Shown: positions 7,976 through 16,258 of the stretch, in pieces
How the letters are laid out: each line of letters opens with the position of its first letter
Position numbering within the stretch: position 1 is the first letter of the stretch
DNA from: Campylobacter volucris
Lineage (GTDB): Bacteria; Campylobacterota; Campylobacteria; Campylobacterales; Campylobacteraceae
Direction: 5' to 3'
DNA length: 64,000 nucleotides
Assembly: GCF_008011665.1 (NCBI RefSeq)
Contig: NZ_VOWJ01000021.1
Span: 112,537-176,536, forward strand
The notes under the pieces: model-generated
Database searches by the model: none
Seen by the model: the letters and a program-made list of their open reading frames with translations, nothing else
Told to the model about the DNA's origin: nothing
Position numbers and translations under genes: made by a program

Positions 7976-8796
7976 TGGATAAGGAAAAATTGATTATTAA
8001 AGCTTTTGCTAATCCTATCAACGGCGATGATGGAGCTATTGTTGATGGGTATTGTTATTCTAAAGATTTATTTTGTGAAAATGTCCATTTTAAAAGATCA
8101 TGGATGAGTTTAGAGCAAATTGGAGCAAAAGCCATGCTTGTCAATATTTCTGATGCGATTGTAATGAATTCAACTCCAAAATATGCTCTTTTAGGGCTTT
8201 CATTGCCAAAGGATATTTCTTTTGATGAGGTAAAAAAACTTCAAAATGGTTTGCTTAAAGAAGCAAAAAAATTTAACATACAAATCATTGGCGGTGATAC
8301 AATTTCTGATGATAAAATCAATATTTCTTTAACCCTTATTTCTAAAATCAATCAAAAAGCTATTTATCGTAAAGGTTTAAAAAAAGGTGATCTTTTAGCT
8401 TTTACTGGAAAATTGGGTGATAGTATTAAGGGTTTAAAAATTTTACAAAATGGATTTTTCTTACATTCTAATCATCGCTTTATAAAGCCTAATTTAAAAC
8501 ACAAATTTTTTTACGATGTGGCTAAGAAAATAAGAGTAAGTATGGATATATCAGATGGTTTGAATAAAGATTTATCAAGAATGCTTGCTATAAATCACTT
8601 AAGTGTTACATTTTTGAAAAAATTAATTTTTTTTGAATTAAATAGTGCAGAAGAATATGAAATTTTATTTGCATTTGATAAAAAATATAAAGCTTATATT
8701 AAAAATATGGCAAAAAAACACAGAATAAAATTAAATATTTTTGCTAAAACTAAAACTGGAAGGTATAAATACTATGGAAAAGAACACCATTTTTAA
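7975..8796 (+). CDS. thiL: Thiamine-monophosphate kinase
   Basis: Phosphorylates thiamine monophosphate to thiamine pyrophosphate with ATP, the last step of cofactor synthesis. Family motifs are NGDDGAIV (Mg/ATP-binding G-D-D-x-A), [28 protein letters not shown], the basic GLKKGD turn, and VSMDISDGL. At 273 residues it is shorter than the E. coli enzyme (325), missing part of the C-terminal domain, as in other Campylobacter. The ATG at 7975 has no ribosome binding site and abuts a -10 box. A TTG at 7990 preceded by AAGGA is an alternative start that would remove five residues. The 3' end overlaps truD by 23 bp. Confidence 0.88.
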   Translation: MDKEKLIIKAFANPINGDDGAIVDGYCYSKDLFCENVHFKRSWMSLEQIGAKAMLVNISDAIVMNSTPKYALLGLSLPKDISFDEVKKLQNGLLKEAKKFNIQIIGGDTISDDKINISLTLISKINQKAIYRKGLKKGDLLAFTGKLGDSIKGLKILQNGFFLHSNHRFIKPNLKHKFFYDVAKKIRVSMDISDGLNKDLSRMLAINHLSVTFLKKLIFFELNSAEEYEILFAFDKKYKAYIKNMAKKHRIKLNIFAKTKTGRYKYYGKEHHF

Positions 8797-9886
8797 ACCA
8801 CTTTATGCTTTAAAGCATAGCCCTATTGATGTATATTTTTCTAAAAATAGCAATGATTTTGTGGTTAGAGAAAAGCCTTTATATGAATTTAGTGGTAAAG
8901 GTGAGCATCTTATTTTACATATACAAAAAAAAGATTTAAGCACAAGTGAGGCTTTAAGGATTTTAAGTGAGCAAAGTGGTATAAAAATAAGAGATTTTGG
9001 ATATTGTGGATTAAAAGATAAGCAGGGTTTAACCACGCAATACATCTCAATGCCTAAAAAATTTGAAGAAAATTTAAAAAATTTTAAGCATGAAAAAATG
9101 AAAATTTTAGAAACTTTTATTCATGATAATAAACTTCGCATAGGTCATTTAAAAGGAAATTCATTTTTCATACGATTAAAAAAAGTTTCTAGTGTGGATG
9201 CGCTTAAGATAGAACAAGCTTTTAATAATTTAAAAATTCAAGGTTTTGCTAATTATTTTGGCTATCAGCGTTTTGGAAAATTTCAGGATAATTTTTTGCA
9301 AGGTTTGGAAATTTTACAAGGTAAAAAAATAAAAAATAAAAAAATGCAAGAATTTTTAATTTCTGCTTTTCAAAGTGAGCTTTTTAATAGATATTTGAGC
9401 AAAAGAGTAGAAATCTCTCATTTTATGCAAGAATTTAGTGAAAAAGAAATCAAGCAAATTTATGCCTTTAATGCACAAGAATATAAAAATTTAAAACAGC
9501 AAAAACAATTTTTTAAATTGCTTCAAGGAGAAGTTTTAGGTCATTATCCTTTTGGAAAATGTTTTATTTGTGAAAATTTAGAAGATGAAGTGCAAAGATT
9601 TATACAAAAAGATATTAGCACTATGGGACTTTTGATTGGAGCAAAAGCTTATGAGAGTCAAAATGATAGCTTGGCTTTAAAAATAGAAGATGAAATTTTT
9701 AGTGATTTTTATAAGTATAAAGCTAAAATGCAAGGTTCTAGGCGATTTTTATGGTCATATATGCAAGATTGTAGGTATCATTATGATGAAGAAAAAGCTC
9801 ATTTTATTTTGGAATTTTTCTTGCAAAAAGGTTCTTATGCGACTGTGGTTTTAGAGGAGATTTTGCACAAAGATATTAACGAATAA
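8774..9886 (+). CDS. truD: tRNA pseudouridine(13) synthase
   Basis: Converts U13 of tRNA-Glu-type tRNAs to pseudouridine. Residues about 70-85 contain [18 protein letters not shown], carrying the catalytic Asp of the G-x-K-D-x-x-(A/G)-x-T/T-Q motif. [21 protein letters not shown] is the second signature, and the TRUD insertion domain follows. I chose the ATG at 8774 because GGAAGG lies 10-11 bases upstream and the product then begins [20 protein letters not shown]. An upstream in-frame ATG at 8741 would add 11 non-conserved residues. It is 370 residues long and overlaps thiL, so the two form one operon. Confidence 0.93.
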   Translation: MEKNTIFKPLYALKHSPIDVYFSKNSNDFVVREKPLYEFSGKGEHLILHIQKKDLSTSEALRILSEQSGIKIRDFGYCGLKDKQGLTTQYISMPKKFEENLKNFKHEKMKILETFIHDNKLRIGHLKGNSFFIRLKKVSSVDALKIEQAFNNLKIQGFANYFGYQRFGKFQDNFLQGLEILQGKKIKNKKMQEFLISAFQSELFNRYLSKRVEISHFMQEFSEKEIKQIYAFNAQEYKNLKQQKQFFKLLQGEVLGHYPFGKCFICENLEDEVQRFIQKDISTMGLLIGAKAYESQNDSLALKIEDEIFSDFYKYKAKMQGSRRFLWSYMQDCRYHYDEEKAHFILEFFLQKGSYATVVLEEILHKDINE

Positions 9887-9931
9887 AATTTAAAAATGAT
9901 ATTGAATATCAGTTAAAATTTATTTTTTATA

Positions 9932-9950
9932 AATTATAATAACCATTATC
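9932..9950 (+). promoter_or_regulatory. Fur box of the flavodoxin operon
   Basis: The 19 bases agree with the classic Fur consensus GATAATGATAATCATTATC at 15 positions, the right half (TCATTATC) at 7 of 8. The site overlaps an AT-rich promoter region 22-40 bp before the first gene of the operon. In C. jejuni the equivalent three-gene operon ending in fldA has been reported as iron/Fur responsive (from memory). Confidence 0.6.
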
Positions 9951-9971
9951 ATTTTTTACTAAAGGAGTAAA

Positions 9972-10289
9972 ATGTCAGTTTTGGTTATTGGTGCAGATGA
10001 GATCACCCCTATTAAGGCAGTTTTAACAAATTTAGGCGCAAAAGATATAGAGCATTGGGATGCTAGAAATGAAAATAGGGTAAATAGAAAACCCATCCCG
10101 CAAAACACACAATGCATTGTTATGCTTACAAGTTTTTTAAATCATAATACTATGAAAAAAATCAAAACAGAAGCTAAAAAAAGAAATATACCATTAGTAT
10201 GTGCTAAACGAAGTGTTAGTTGTGTGTATTGTGAGTATTGTAAGGTATTTGGATTAGATCAAGAGTATAAATGTATAAAAAAAGGATAA
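9972..10289 (+). CDS. DUF2325 domain protein
   Basis: A 105-residue cytoplasmic protein of the DUF2325 family. The Rossmann-like start MSVLVIGADEITPIKAVLTN and the order IEHWDARN, CIVMLTSFLNHNTMKKIK, IPLVCAKRSVSCVYCEYC are as in other members. Four cysteines cluster at the C-terminus (VSCVYCEYCKVFG with a later Cys), suggesting metal or thiol chemistry, but no function is established. It starts 10 bp after AAAGGAG, is the first gene behind a Fur-like box, and lies 4 bp before the next gene. Confidence 0.75.
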   Translation: MSVLVIGADEITPIKAVLTNLGAKDIEHWDARNENRVNRKPIPQNTQCIVMLTSFLNHNTMKKIKTEAKKRNIPLVCAKRSVSCVYCEYCKVFGLDQEYKCIKKG

Positions 10290-10293
10290 ACTG

Positions 10294-10959
10294 ATGTTTG
10301 GATTTAGTCAAAATCACCAATTTATTCCAGATGTTTTTAAAAATTATTCCTTATATGAAATAAATTATATATTTTTAAATTTTTACAATACTTTAAATGA
10401 AGATGATATGAAAATTCCATATAGCTACGCAAATAAAGCACAAAATTTAAAAGAATTATTTATTTTAAGGATTAAAGATTTATTGCAAGAAAGTGATGAT
10501 ATTAAGTGTTTTTATTCTAAAAATATTATTCAAGCTTATATAAGTGGTGCTAGTATTAAATTAGAAAATAAAATTCCAAAATCACCACTTGCAAAAATGA
10601 TATTAAGTATATCAAATGATAGTATTTTAATAAATCCACAAATTGCGTTTGAAAATTTTGTTTTTGATAAAATTTGCAAAAGCAACCCTAAATTAAAGAT
10701 TACAATAAAAGATGATTTGTGTATTATAGAAGATACAATAGCTATACTGATAAAATTCAATCAAAATCAAGATAAAGATATAGAATGGGCTTTAAAGCAT
10801 ATTGGTGAAAATTCGTTTGAAAAATTTTACATTGTGTATCCAAGGAGTGAAAATTTCACTCATTATAAACAAATAAGAGCTTTTTTATGTGAAAATAATA
10901 ATATTGTGTTAAAATTAGTCCCTTATACTATTAATAATCAAATTTTAAGGAGATGTTAA
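10294..10959 (+). CDS. Hypothetical protein of the flavodoxin operon
   Basis: I do not recognise a domain in this 221-residue protein. It is predicted soluble, AT-biased in composition (many Asn, Lys, Ile), with no signal peptide, no metal motif and only a few cysteines. It sits between the DUF2325 gene and fldA, with its TAA overlapping the fldA ATG by one base. Conserved placement in this three-gene unit in C. jejuni (from memory) argues for a role linked to iron limitation or flavodoxin use, but this is guilt by association. Confidence 0.7.
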   Translation: MFGFSQNHQFIPDVFKNYSLYEINYIFLNFYNTLNEDDMKIPYSYANKAQNLKELFILRIKDLLQESDDIKCFYSKNIIQAYISGASIKLENKIPKSPLAKMILSISNDSILINPQIAFENFVFDKICKSNPKLKITIKDDLCIIEDTIAILIKFNQNQDKDIEWALKHIGENSFEKFYIVYPRSENFTHYKQIRAFLCENNNIVLKLVPYTINNQILRRC

Positions 10960-11450
10960 TGTCAATAGCAGTAATTTTTGGGAGTTCTATGGGAAATACA
11001 GAAGGTGCAGCTAATATGATCGCTGAAAAATTAGGTATTTCTGATGTATTAAATATAGCAGATATTGATGCAGATAAGATTAATTCTTATGATAAATTAA
11101 TTTGCGGGACTTCTACTTGGGGAAGTGGTGATTTGCAAGATGATTGGGATGGATTTGATTTTTCAAAATTAAATCTTAGCGGTAAAACAGTGGCAGTTTT
11201 TGGCATGGGAGATAGCGAGAGTTATTCTGATACATATTGTAGTGGTATGGGAAAATTGGCTCAAGGGCTTAAATCAGCTGGTGCAAATTTAGTAGGTGCT
11301 GTTTCAACTGGAGGTTATACTTTTGAAGCAAGCGATGCTGTTGAAGGCGATAAATTTGTAGGATTAGCATTGGATAATGACAATCATGAAGATTTAACTG
11401 AAAATAGAATCAATACTTGGATAGAACAAATCAAACCTTCTTTTTCTTAA
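10959..11450 (+). CDS. fldA: Flavodoxin FldA
   Basis: A long-chain flavodoxin of 163 residues carrying FMN. It is the likely electron acceptor of pyruvate and 2-oxoglutarate:acceptor oxidoreductases in Campylobacter. The phosphate-binding loop is GSSMGNTEGAA (residues 8-18), and the isoalloxazine-contacting loops are GTSTWGSGDLQDDW and FGMGDSESYSDTYCSG. I placed the start at 10959, not at the in-frame ATG at 10953, because AAGGAG at 10948 is then 6 bases away and the product begins MSIAVIFGSS. Third gene of a likely Fur-regulated operon, so it may substitute for iron-sulfur ferredoxin under iron stress. A strong hairpin terminator follows. Confidence 0.96.
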   Translation: MSIAVIFGSSMGNTEGAANMIAEKLGISDVLNIADIDADKINSYDKLICGTSTWGSGDLQDDWDGFDFSKLNLSGKTVAVFGMGDSESYSDTYCSGMGKLAQGLKSAGANLVGAVSTGGYTFEASDAVEGDKFVGLALDNDNHEDLTENRINTWIEQIKPSFS

Positions 11451-11454
11451 CAAC

Positions 11455-11478
11455 AAAGATGTCTTTACAGACATCTTT
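11455..11478. terminator. Bidirectional terminator between fldA and the split-barrel gene
   Basis: A perfect 10-bp inverted repeat (11455-11464 with 11469-11478) with a 4-base loop sits 4 bp after the fldA stop, flanked by A-run and T-run so it can work in both directions. It extends into the last codons of the convergent gene. Confidence 0.8.
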
Positions 11479-11878
11479 TAAATTCTAATTTTTTATTTAG
11501 TAAAATTTGATTATCTGTATATTTTGCCCATTGAATTTCTAGCGCATATAAATTTGCATCACTAAATTTAGCAAAGGCAAATTTTTTAAAATATATTTTT
11601 TCTTGTTCTTTTGTTGCTTCTTTGAAAATTGCTTTGATTTGGAGTCCTTTGATAAATTTTAATGTGTTGTTATCATAAGCAATATTTGCTGAAATATTTG
11701 GATATTTATAAGCAAGTTGTATGTGTTTTGTATGAGAATGACTTGCAAAAATTAAAGCTAAATTTTTTACATCAAAAGCATAGTAACAACTTGCACAATA
11801 CACTCCTTGATCATCATCAAGAATGCCTAAGCTTAGAACTTTTTGTGAAAGAATAAAATCTTGAATTTTTTCATGCAT
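11465..11878 (-). CDS. Pyridoxamine 5'-phosphate oxidase-like split-barrel protein (YhbP/UPF0306 type)
   Basis: A 137-residue protein of the FMN-binding split-barrel superfamily, closest in look to the UPF0306/YhbP group. The pattern is KVLSLGILDDDQGVYCASCY, ALIFASHSHTKHIQLAYKYP, ISANIAYD, then FIKGLQIKAIFKEAT and a C-terminal LYALEIQWAKYTDN. Substrate and flavin occupancy cannot be read from sequence. Its start overlaps the EI24-like gene stop by 8 bp, so it is the last gene of a dut-EI24-YhbP-like run. Confidence 0.7.
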   Translation of the reverse strand: MHEKIQDFILSQKVLSLGILDDDQGVYCASCYYAFDVKNLALIFASHSHTKHIQLAYKYPNISANIAYDNNTLKFIKGLQIKAIFKEATKEQEKIYFKKFAFAKFSDANLYALEIQWAKYTDNQILLNKKLEFKRCL

Positions 11879-12581
11879 AATTTTTAGCTTGTAAAGATAA
11901 TGTTTTTTGATAAAACATATGACTTAAAAAAATTACATAAAATACTTGTAAAAACAAACCAAGCAAAGGAATGCTAGAAAGCATAAAAAACACAAAGGTT
12001 GTAATTTTAAAATATAAAGGAGAAGAATTTTCAAAAAAAGTTTGAAATTTTTCTTCATCTAAAACACAACTTGCCACATCAAGAATTAAAAATTTATGAA
12101 ATAAATAATAAAAAACTCCATAATATATAAAAATACTCACAAAAGGAATGATAAGTAAAATAGTTGCTAAGATGAACAAAATACTTCCTATGATTAAAAT
12201 TTTAAAAATTTTAAATAAAACTACAGAAAATTTAACTTCTGTATCAATGCTATAGTTATAATACTTAGCATTAATTTTTTTTACAATATAAGGTGTTAAA
12301 AAAGATATAATCAGCATAGACATAAAAACAGAAGCAAAAATAATGATAAAAAAACCGCCTATAGCACTTAAAAATGCTAAGGAAAACTGAACTATGCTAA
12401 AACTAAAAAACCAAGCAAACCAAGAGTCGCTTGTAAAAGAATCTAAATAAGAAAAAAATGCATCATAAGTAAAATATACGCATAAGCTTAAAAGTACTAC
12501 ACTAAAAAACAAAGGCAAAAAAGAAAATTTTAAAAATGGTTTGCTAAGAAAATCTTGCAAACTAACATAAAATATACTCAT
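11871..12581 (-). CDS. EI24/CysZ-like integral membrane protein
   Basis: A 236-residue inner-membrane protein with about four or five hydrophobic segments (near residues 18-38, 58-90, 118-150, 205-225). The conserved EI24 features are FLSKPFLKFSFLPLFFS near the start, SFLTPYIVKKINAKYY in the cytosolic loop and SSIPLLGLFLQVFYVI near the end. Relatives include CysZ sulfate permease, but no substrate can be claimed. It overlaps dut by 4 bp (ATGA-type junction) and the following gene by 8 bp. Confidence 0.75.
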   Translation of the reverse strand: MSIFYVSLQDFLSKPFLKFSFLPLFFSVVLLSLCVYFTYDAFFSYLDSFTSDSWFAWFFSFSIVQFSLAFLSAIGGFFIIIFASVFMSMLIISFLTPYIVKKINAKYYNYSIDTEVKFSVVLFKIFKILIIGSILFILATILLIIPFVSIFIYYGVFYYLFHKFLILDVASCVLDEEKFQTFFENSSPLYFKITTFVFFMLSSIPLLGLFLQVFYVIFLSHMFYQKTLSLQAKNYA

Positions 12582-13270
12582 TTTATATTTTTATAGGCTT
12601 CTTGGAGTTTTTTATAAATTTCTTGATAATCTAAGCTTTTTTTTAGAATTTGGTTTAAAACTTCATTGTCTTCTACGCCATTCCATGTTTTTTTATAAGT
12701 ACCATCTTTATAGCCATTTTCTTGTCTAAATTGGTTTAAGATATTTTTGCCTATGTAAATTTTATAAAGATCAAAAAAGCTCAATCCGCATTTTCTAGCT
12801 AAGACAAAATATACACTCAAAAGTTCACCTAAATCATAGTCAAAACCGCTACATTTATGGATGATTAGTTCAATATCATTTAAAATTCCATATATATCAG
12901 CATCGATTGGAATGGTATTATCTTTACAAAAATCATCAAAAAAAGTTACAGATGAAACTTCTTCTGCGATGAAATTTTTATCTGTAATATTTTTTTCTTT
13001 GTATTCTTCTAAAATTAAACTCATAATAAAATGCCAAATATCTACAATTTCAATGCGAACATTATCCCAGTTTGCAGGCGTGTTGATATTTTTCCAGTGT
13101 TTCCAAGCAAAAGAATCTATAAGTTCAGCACATTCCATATAAATACATCTTCTAAAGCTAATTAATTTACCTTCTTTTGTATAGCCATTTTCCCATCCTA
13201 TACCATTGGTATCATCATTTAGTTTTTGTTGAAGTTCGAGCATGCTTTTTAAGATATCTTTTGCTGTCAT
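12578..13270 (-). CDS. dut: Dimeric dUTP diphosphatase
   Basis: Hydrolyses dUTP to dUMP, keeping uracil out of DNA and feeding thymidylate synthesis. This is the all-alpha dimeric (MazG-like) type rather than the trimeric enzyme. The metal-binding helices are visible as RCIYMECAELIDSFAWKHWK (E-x-x-E-x-(x)-D-type) and VRIEIVDIWHFIMSL (E-x-x-D). Further conserved parts are YFVLARKCGLSFFDLYKIYI and KNILNQFRQENGYKDG. The length of 230 matches Campylobacter dUTPases. The start ATG at 13270 is 10 bp after the preceding gene. Confidence 0.92.
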   Translation of the reverse strand: MTAKDILKSMLELQQKLNDDTNGIGWENGYTKEGKLISFRRCIYMECAELIDSFAWKHWKNINTPANWDNVRIEIVDIWHFIMSLILEEYKEKNITDKNFIAEEVSSVTFFDDFCKDNTIPIDADIYGILNDIELIIHKCSGFDYDLGELLSVYFVLARKCGLSFFDLYKIYIGKNILNQFRQENGYKDGTYKKTWNGVEDNEVLNQILKKSLDYQEIYKKLQEAYKNIK

Positions 13271-13279
13271 TGTTAAGCC

Positions 13280-13825
13280 TTATGCATAAAATCCAAATTC
13301 TTTATTATTTTCTTCTTTTTTTTCTTTTTGTTTATTGTAATTTTCCCAAATTTCTTCTAATAATTTAGCACTATCTTGGAAAAGTTGTTTTTTAACATCA
13401 TCAAGATCAGTTTTACCTAATTCTTGTTTTAAGCTTTTATCCATAGTGTTGAGTAATTCGTGTAAAGTTGCTTTTTTATGTTCTTCACTTTTTGGTTCAG
13501 GTAAAGCATCGCCTATTTTCATTGCAGTAGTGATTAACTCTTTAGGCTGTAAACTTCCTACTCTTGAATTTTTCATAAATTCGTCAATTTGTGGTTGGAA
13601 TTTAGCAACTGCATCTTTAATTTCTTTTATATCATCTTCTGAAAGTTTAGTTCCAGTATATGAAAAAGAAAAACCAAATTGTCGTCTTAAGCTTAAAGAA
13701 GCAGAGTTATCATTTTTTTCATAATTTACTTCTTTTTTATCATACATAGCAAATGAAAGATGATTACCACTTTTTGTTTTGATATCCATCGAAAAATTTT
13801 GAGAATTTAAACCAGAAACTTGCAT
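13280..13825 (-). CDS. FliA-dependent protein of unknown function
   Basis: A 181-residue protein that I cannot assign to a family; C. jejuni carries a relative loosely annotated as ATP/GTP-binding, without a convincing P-loop here. The N-terminal third is beta-rich (SGLNSQNFSMDIKTKSGNHL...), and the rest is helical and highly charged, ending in a Lys/Glu-rich tail. No signal peptide. I chose the ATG at 13825 because AAAGGA lies 8 bases upstream and the next upstream ATG (13840) is on the far side of that Shine-Dalgarno. A sigma28-type promoter 30-56 bp upstream suggests co-expression with late flagellar genes. Confidence 0.7.
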   Translation of the reverse strand: MQVSGLNSQNFSMDIKTKSGNHLSFAMYDKKEVNYEKNDNSASLSLRRQFGFSFSYTGTKLSEDDIKEIKDAVAKFQPQIDEFMKNSRVGSLQPKELITTAMKIGDALPEPKSEEHKKATLHELLNTMDKSLKQELGKTDLDDVKKQLFQDSAKLLEEIWENYNKQKEKKEENNKEFGFYA

Positions 13826-13855
13826 GCTATATCCTTTCAAATTTAATTAAAAAAT

Positions 13856-13881
13856 AAATCGGTAAAAGTGCTGAAAATTTA
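13856..13881 (-). promoter_or_regulatory. Sigma28 (FliA) promoter of the gene at 13280-13825
   Basis: On the minus strand TAAA (plus 13878-13881) is followed after 16 bases by CGATTT (plus 13856-13861). Elements and spacing equal those of the flgM promoter at 3998-4023 and match the Campylobacter CGATWT -10 consensus. Confidence 0.6.
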
Positions 13882-13942
13882 ACTAATTTCTTAAATTAAA
13901 ACTATAAAATTTTTAATATTTAAAATATTGTAATATCAAGTT

Positions 13943-15574
13943 TTAAATACTTGATAAATCCCCAAAAACTTTAAGTATTTTTTCACTATCACAATGAAGT
14001 AAAATTTGTTCTTTTTGGTGTAAATTTTTACAAGCTTGCAAGGCTTGTTTTAAGTGTTCTTTTATAGAATATACCAATCCATATGCAATAGCTTCTTTAT
14101 CGAGCCCACCAAGCATATAAATTAAAGGCATTCTTAAAGCTTTGTTGATATCTAATTTTGCTTGCTCATTAAGCGTGGTTTTAAAATCAAATTTGCTAGG
14201 GTGTTTAAATTTATAAGCAAGTGCAAGATCTAAAAAGTCATCAATATTTTTTAATTTTTCTCCGCTGATAAAAGGATATGTAAAATAAAATAAATCAAGT
14301 ATATTTTGACTTATTTTGCTTTCTTCATCGTAAGAATTTTGTATAAAATCATAATAGTTTTGAAAAGAATCTTTATAGTTTTGAACCAAAGTTAAAGCAA
14401 TTTTTGTTTTAGTAAAAGTATTTAAGAATATTTTAGGATTACTTTCAAAAGAAAAATCTAAAAAATTAAAATTTTTAGTATTTTGGTATAAAATTTGAGT
14501 TGGATTTGTAAAAGTTAAAATGATATTTTTTGCATTTAAATCATTTAGTTTAGAATTTTTAGCTTGTGAAATTTGATGCAGTGATGAAAAATTATTATAA
14601 GCAAATTTATTATTCATGGGTTTTTCATAAAATCCAAAATCATCCCAAAAATTTTCTTCACTACAAGCTATACACCCATGTCCTGCAGCTACTGGCCAAG
14701 AGGTTTTAGAATTAAATTTAACTTTGGGACAATTATTATAAGCATAAGGTCCTTTGCAACCTACCTTAAATAAGCAGTATCCTTGTTTTATATTTTCATC
14801 ATCAAAACTTTGAGCAAAATTTCCAGCTTCAAATTTGGCTTTTCTTTCGCATAGATCATGTAAACATTTTCCATAAAGAGCTAAAGGTCTATTTTGTTCA
14901 TCTAGGGCCATATTTTGTTCAAAAAGTATATAAGAACAAAGTGTTGCAATGATATTGATATCACTTGGAGGACATCCTGGTACATTGATAATCTTTTCTT
15001 CTAAAACCTTAGAGATTCCAATGCTTTTAGTGGGATTTGGATGTGCTGCTTGAATTCCTCCATAACTTGAGCAAGTTCCTATGGCAAATATGCTTTTAGC
15101 GTTTTTTGCACATTTTTGCAAAATTTCATATCCATTTTCTCCGCAAGCTCCTATGGTAAGGTAAAATGGATCTATCGCACATACTCCACCTTCTACTGCT
15201 AAAAGATAATCTTTTGTGTTTAAAATTTGTTCTAAATGGTTTTCAGCTTGATGCCCACTTGCGCTCATAAGAGTTTCATGATATTCTAAGGAAATAAAAT
15301 CAAAAATTAAATCTAAAAAATCAGGCAAAGATGTCCTAAGCAAACTTTCACTACAACCTGTACATTCACTTAAATGTAGCCATATTAAACTAGGTGGTGT
15401 GTGAAGTTGAAAATATCTATGAGCTAATGGTATAAACTCATTTGGAAGAGCTAAAATTTTAACAATAGCACTAACGGCTTCTAAATTGATATTTTTTTCT
15501 TCTTTATTTTCTTTTTCCAAAAGTGCAATTTTTTGTTCAAGAATTTTTTGTAGCTCTTCGTTGCTTAAAGACAT
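13943..15574 (-). CDS. hydA2: [NiFe]-hydrogenase small-subunit homologue with C-terminal extension
   Basis: The first 340 residues are a hydrogenase small subunit with all cluster ligands in place: the proximal cluster in HLSECTGCSES, GTCSSYGG and NVPGCPPSD, then the distal/medial set in CLHDLCERKAKFEAG, GYCLFKVGCKGPYAYNNCP and AAGHGCIACSE. There is no Tat leader at the N-terminus, so it is presumably cytoplasmic. Residues about 340-543 are an extra domain without cysteine motifs, containing PLIYMLGGLDKEAIAYGLVY. No large subunit gene is nearby. It is the last gene of gapA-pgk-tpiA-hydA2 (3 bp after tpiA). The role is unknown, and a partner in trans is likely. Confidence 0.85.
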   Translation of the reverse strand: MSLSNEELQKILEQKIALLEKENKEEKNINLEAVSAIVKILALPNEFIPLAHRYFQLHTPPSLIWLHLSECTGCSESLLRTSLPDFLDLIFDFISLEYHETLMSASGHQAENHLEQILNTKDYLLAVEGGVCAIDPFYLTIGACGENGYEILQKCAKNAKSIFAIGTCSSYGGIQAAHPNPTKSIGISKVLEEKIINVPGCPPSDINIIATLCSYILFEQNMALDEQNRPLALYGKCLHDLCERKAKFEAGNFAQSFDDENIKQGYCLFKVGCKGPYAYNNCPKVKFNSKTSWPVAAGHGCIACSEENFWDDFGFYEKPMNNKFAYNNFSSLHQISQAKNSKLNDLNAKNIILTFTNPTQILYQNTKNFNFLDFSFESNPKIFLNTFTKTKIALTLVQNYKDSFQNYYDFIQNSYDEESKISQNILDLFYFTYPFISGEKLKNIDDFLDLALAYKFKHPSKFDFKTTLNEQAKLDINKALRMPLIYMLGGLDKEAIAYGLVYSIKEHLKQALQACKNLHQKEQILLHCDSEKILKVFGDLSSI

Positions 15575-15577
15575 ATC

Positions 15578-16258
15578 TTATCCTTTGGCAATTTGTATCA
15601 TTTTTAAAAAATTATTCACTTTTAAAGCAGCCGAACCTACTAATACCCCATGGCAATTTTTTAAACTGCATATGGTTTTAATGTTTTCTTGATTAACACT
15701 TCCACCATATAAAAATTTATTTGAACCAAATTGACTTAAAAAATTCAAAACTTCTTCGATATCTTTACTATCTGCACTAACTCCTGTGCCTATAGAATAA
15801 ATTGGTTCATAAGCGATGATAAGTTTATTGTAATTTAGATCAATATTATCTAATTGGTTTTTTAAAAAATCTAAACTTTTTTTAGCCTGTTTTGTTTCTA
15901 GACTCTCTCCTATACAATAGATAATGTTATAGCCAAGATTTTTTGCAAAATCAAATTTTACTCTTAAGAATTCTTCACTTTCTCCTAAAGCTCTTCTTTC
16001 AGAATGACCTATTAATACACTTTGAATGTTAAATTCTTCTAAGTGTTCTTGAGCGATTTCTCCAGTATATGCCCCATTTTTGCAAGGATAAAAATTTTGT
16101 GCACCTTGGTGAAAATTAAGTTTTAAACTAGAAAAAGCTGTACTTGGAGGAAAGATGAAAATTTCATCTTCATTATTTTGATAAGAATTGATTTCTTTAG
16201 CGTAATTTTCAAAACTAGCCCTTGTGTGATTACACTTTAAATTTGCAGCAAAAATCAT
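15578..16258 (-). CDS. tpiA: Triosephosphate isomerase
   Basis: Interconverts dihydroxyacetone phosphate and glyceraldehyde 3-phosphate. Catalytic parts are NLKCNHTRA (Lys/Asn of the usual N-x-K motif), [13 protein letters not shown] (His) and [13 protein letters not shown] (Glu). It is 226 residues long, shorter than the usual 250, as in other Campylobacterota. The start at 16258 overlaps the pgk TGA by 4 bp, with AAGGTG upstream, so the pair is translationally coupled. In Campylobacter, which often lack phosphofructokinase, the enzyme serves gluconeogenesis and the lower pathway. Confidence 0.96.
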   Translation of the reverse strand: MIFAANLKCNHTRASFENYAKEINSYQNNEDEIFIFPPSTAFSSLKLNFHQGAQNFYPCKNGAYTGEIAQEHLEEFNIQSVLIGHSERRALGESEEFLRVKFDFAKNLGYNIIYCIGESLETKQAKKSLDFLKNQLDNIDLNYNKLIIAYEPIYSIGTGVSADSKDIEEVLNFLSQFGSNKFLYGGSVNQENIKTICSLKNCHGVLVGSAALKVNNFLKMIQIAKG

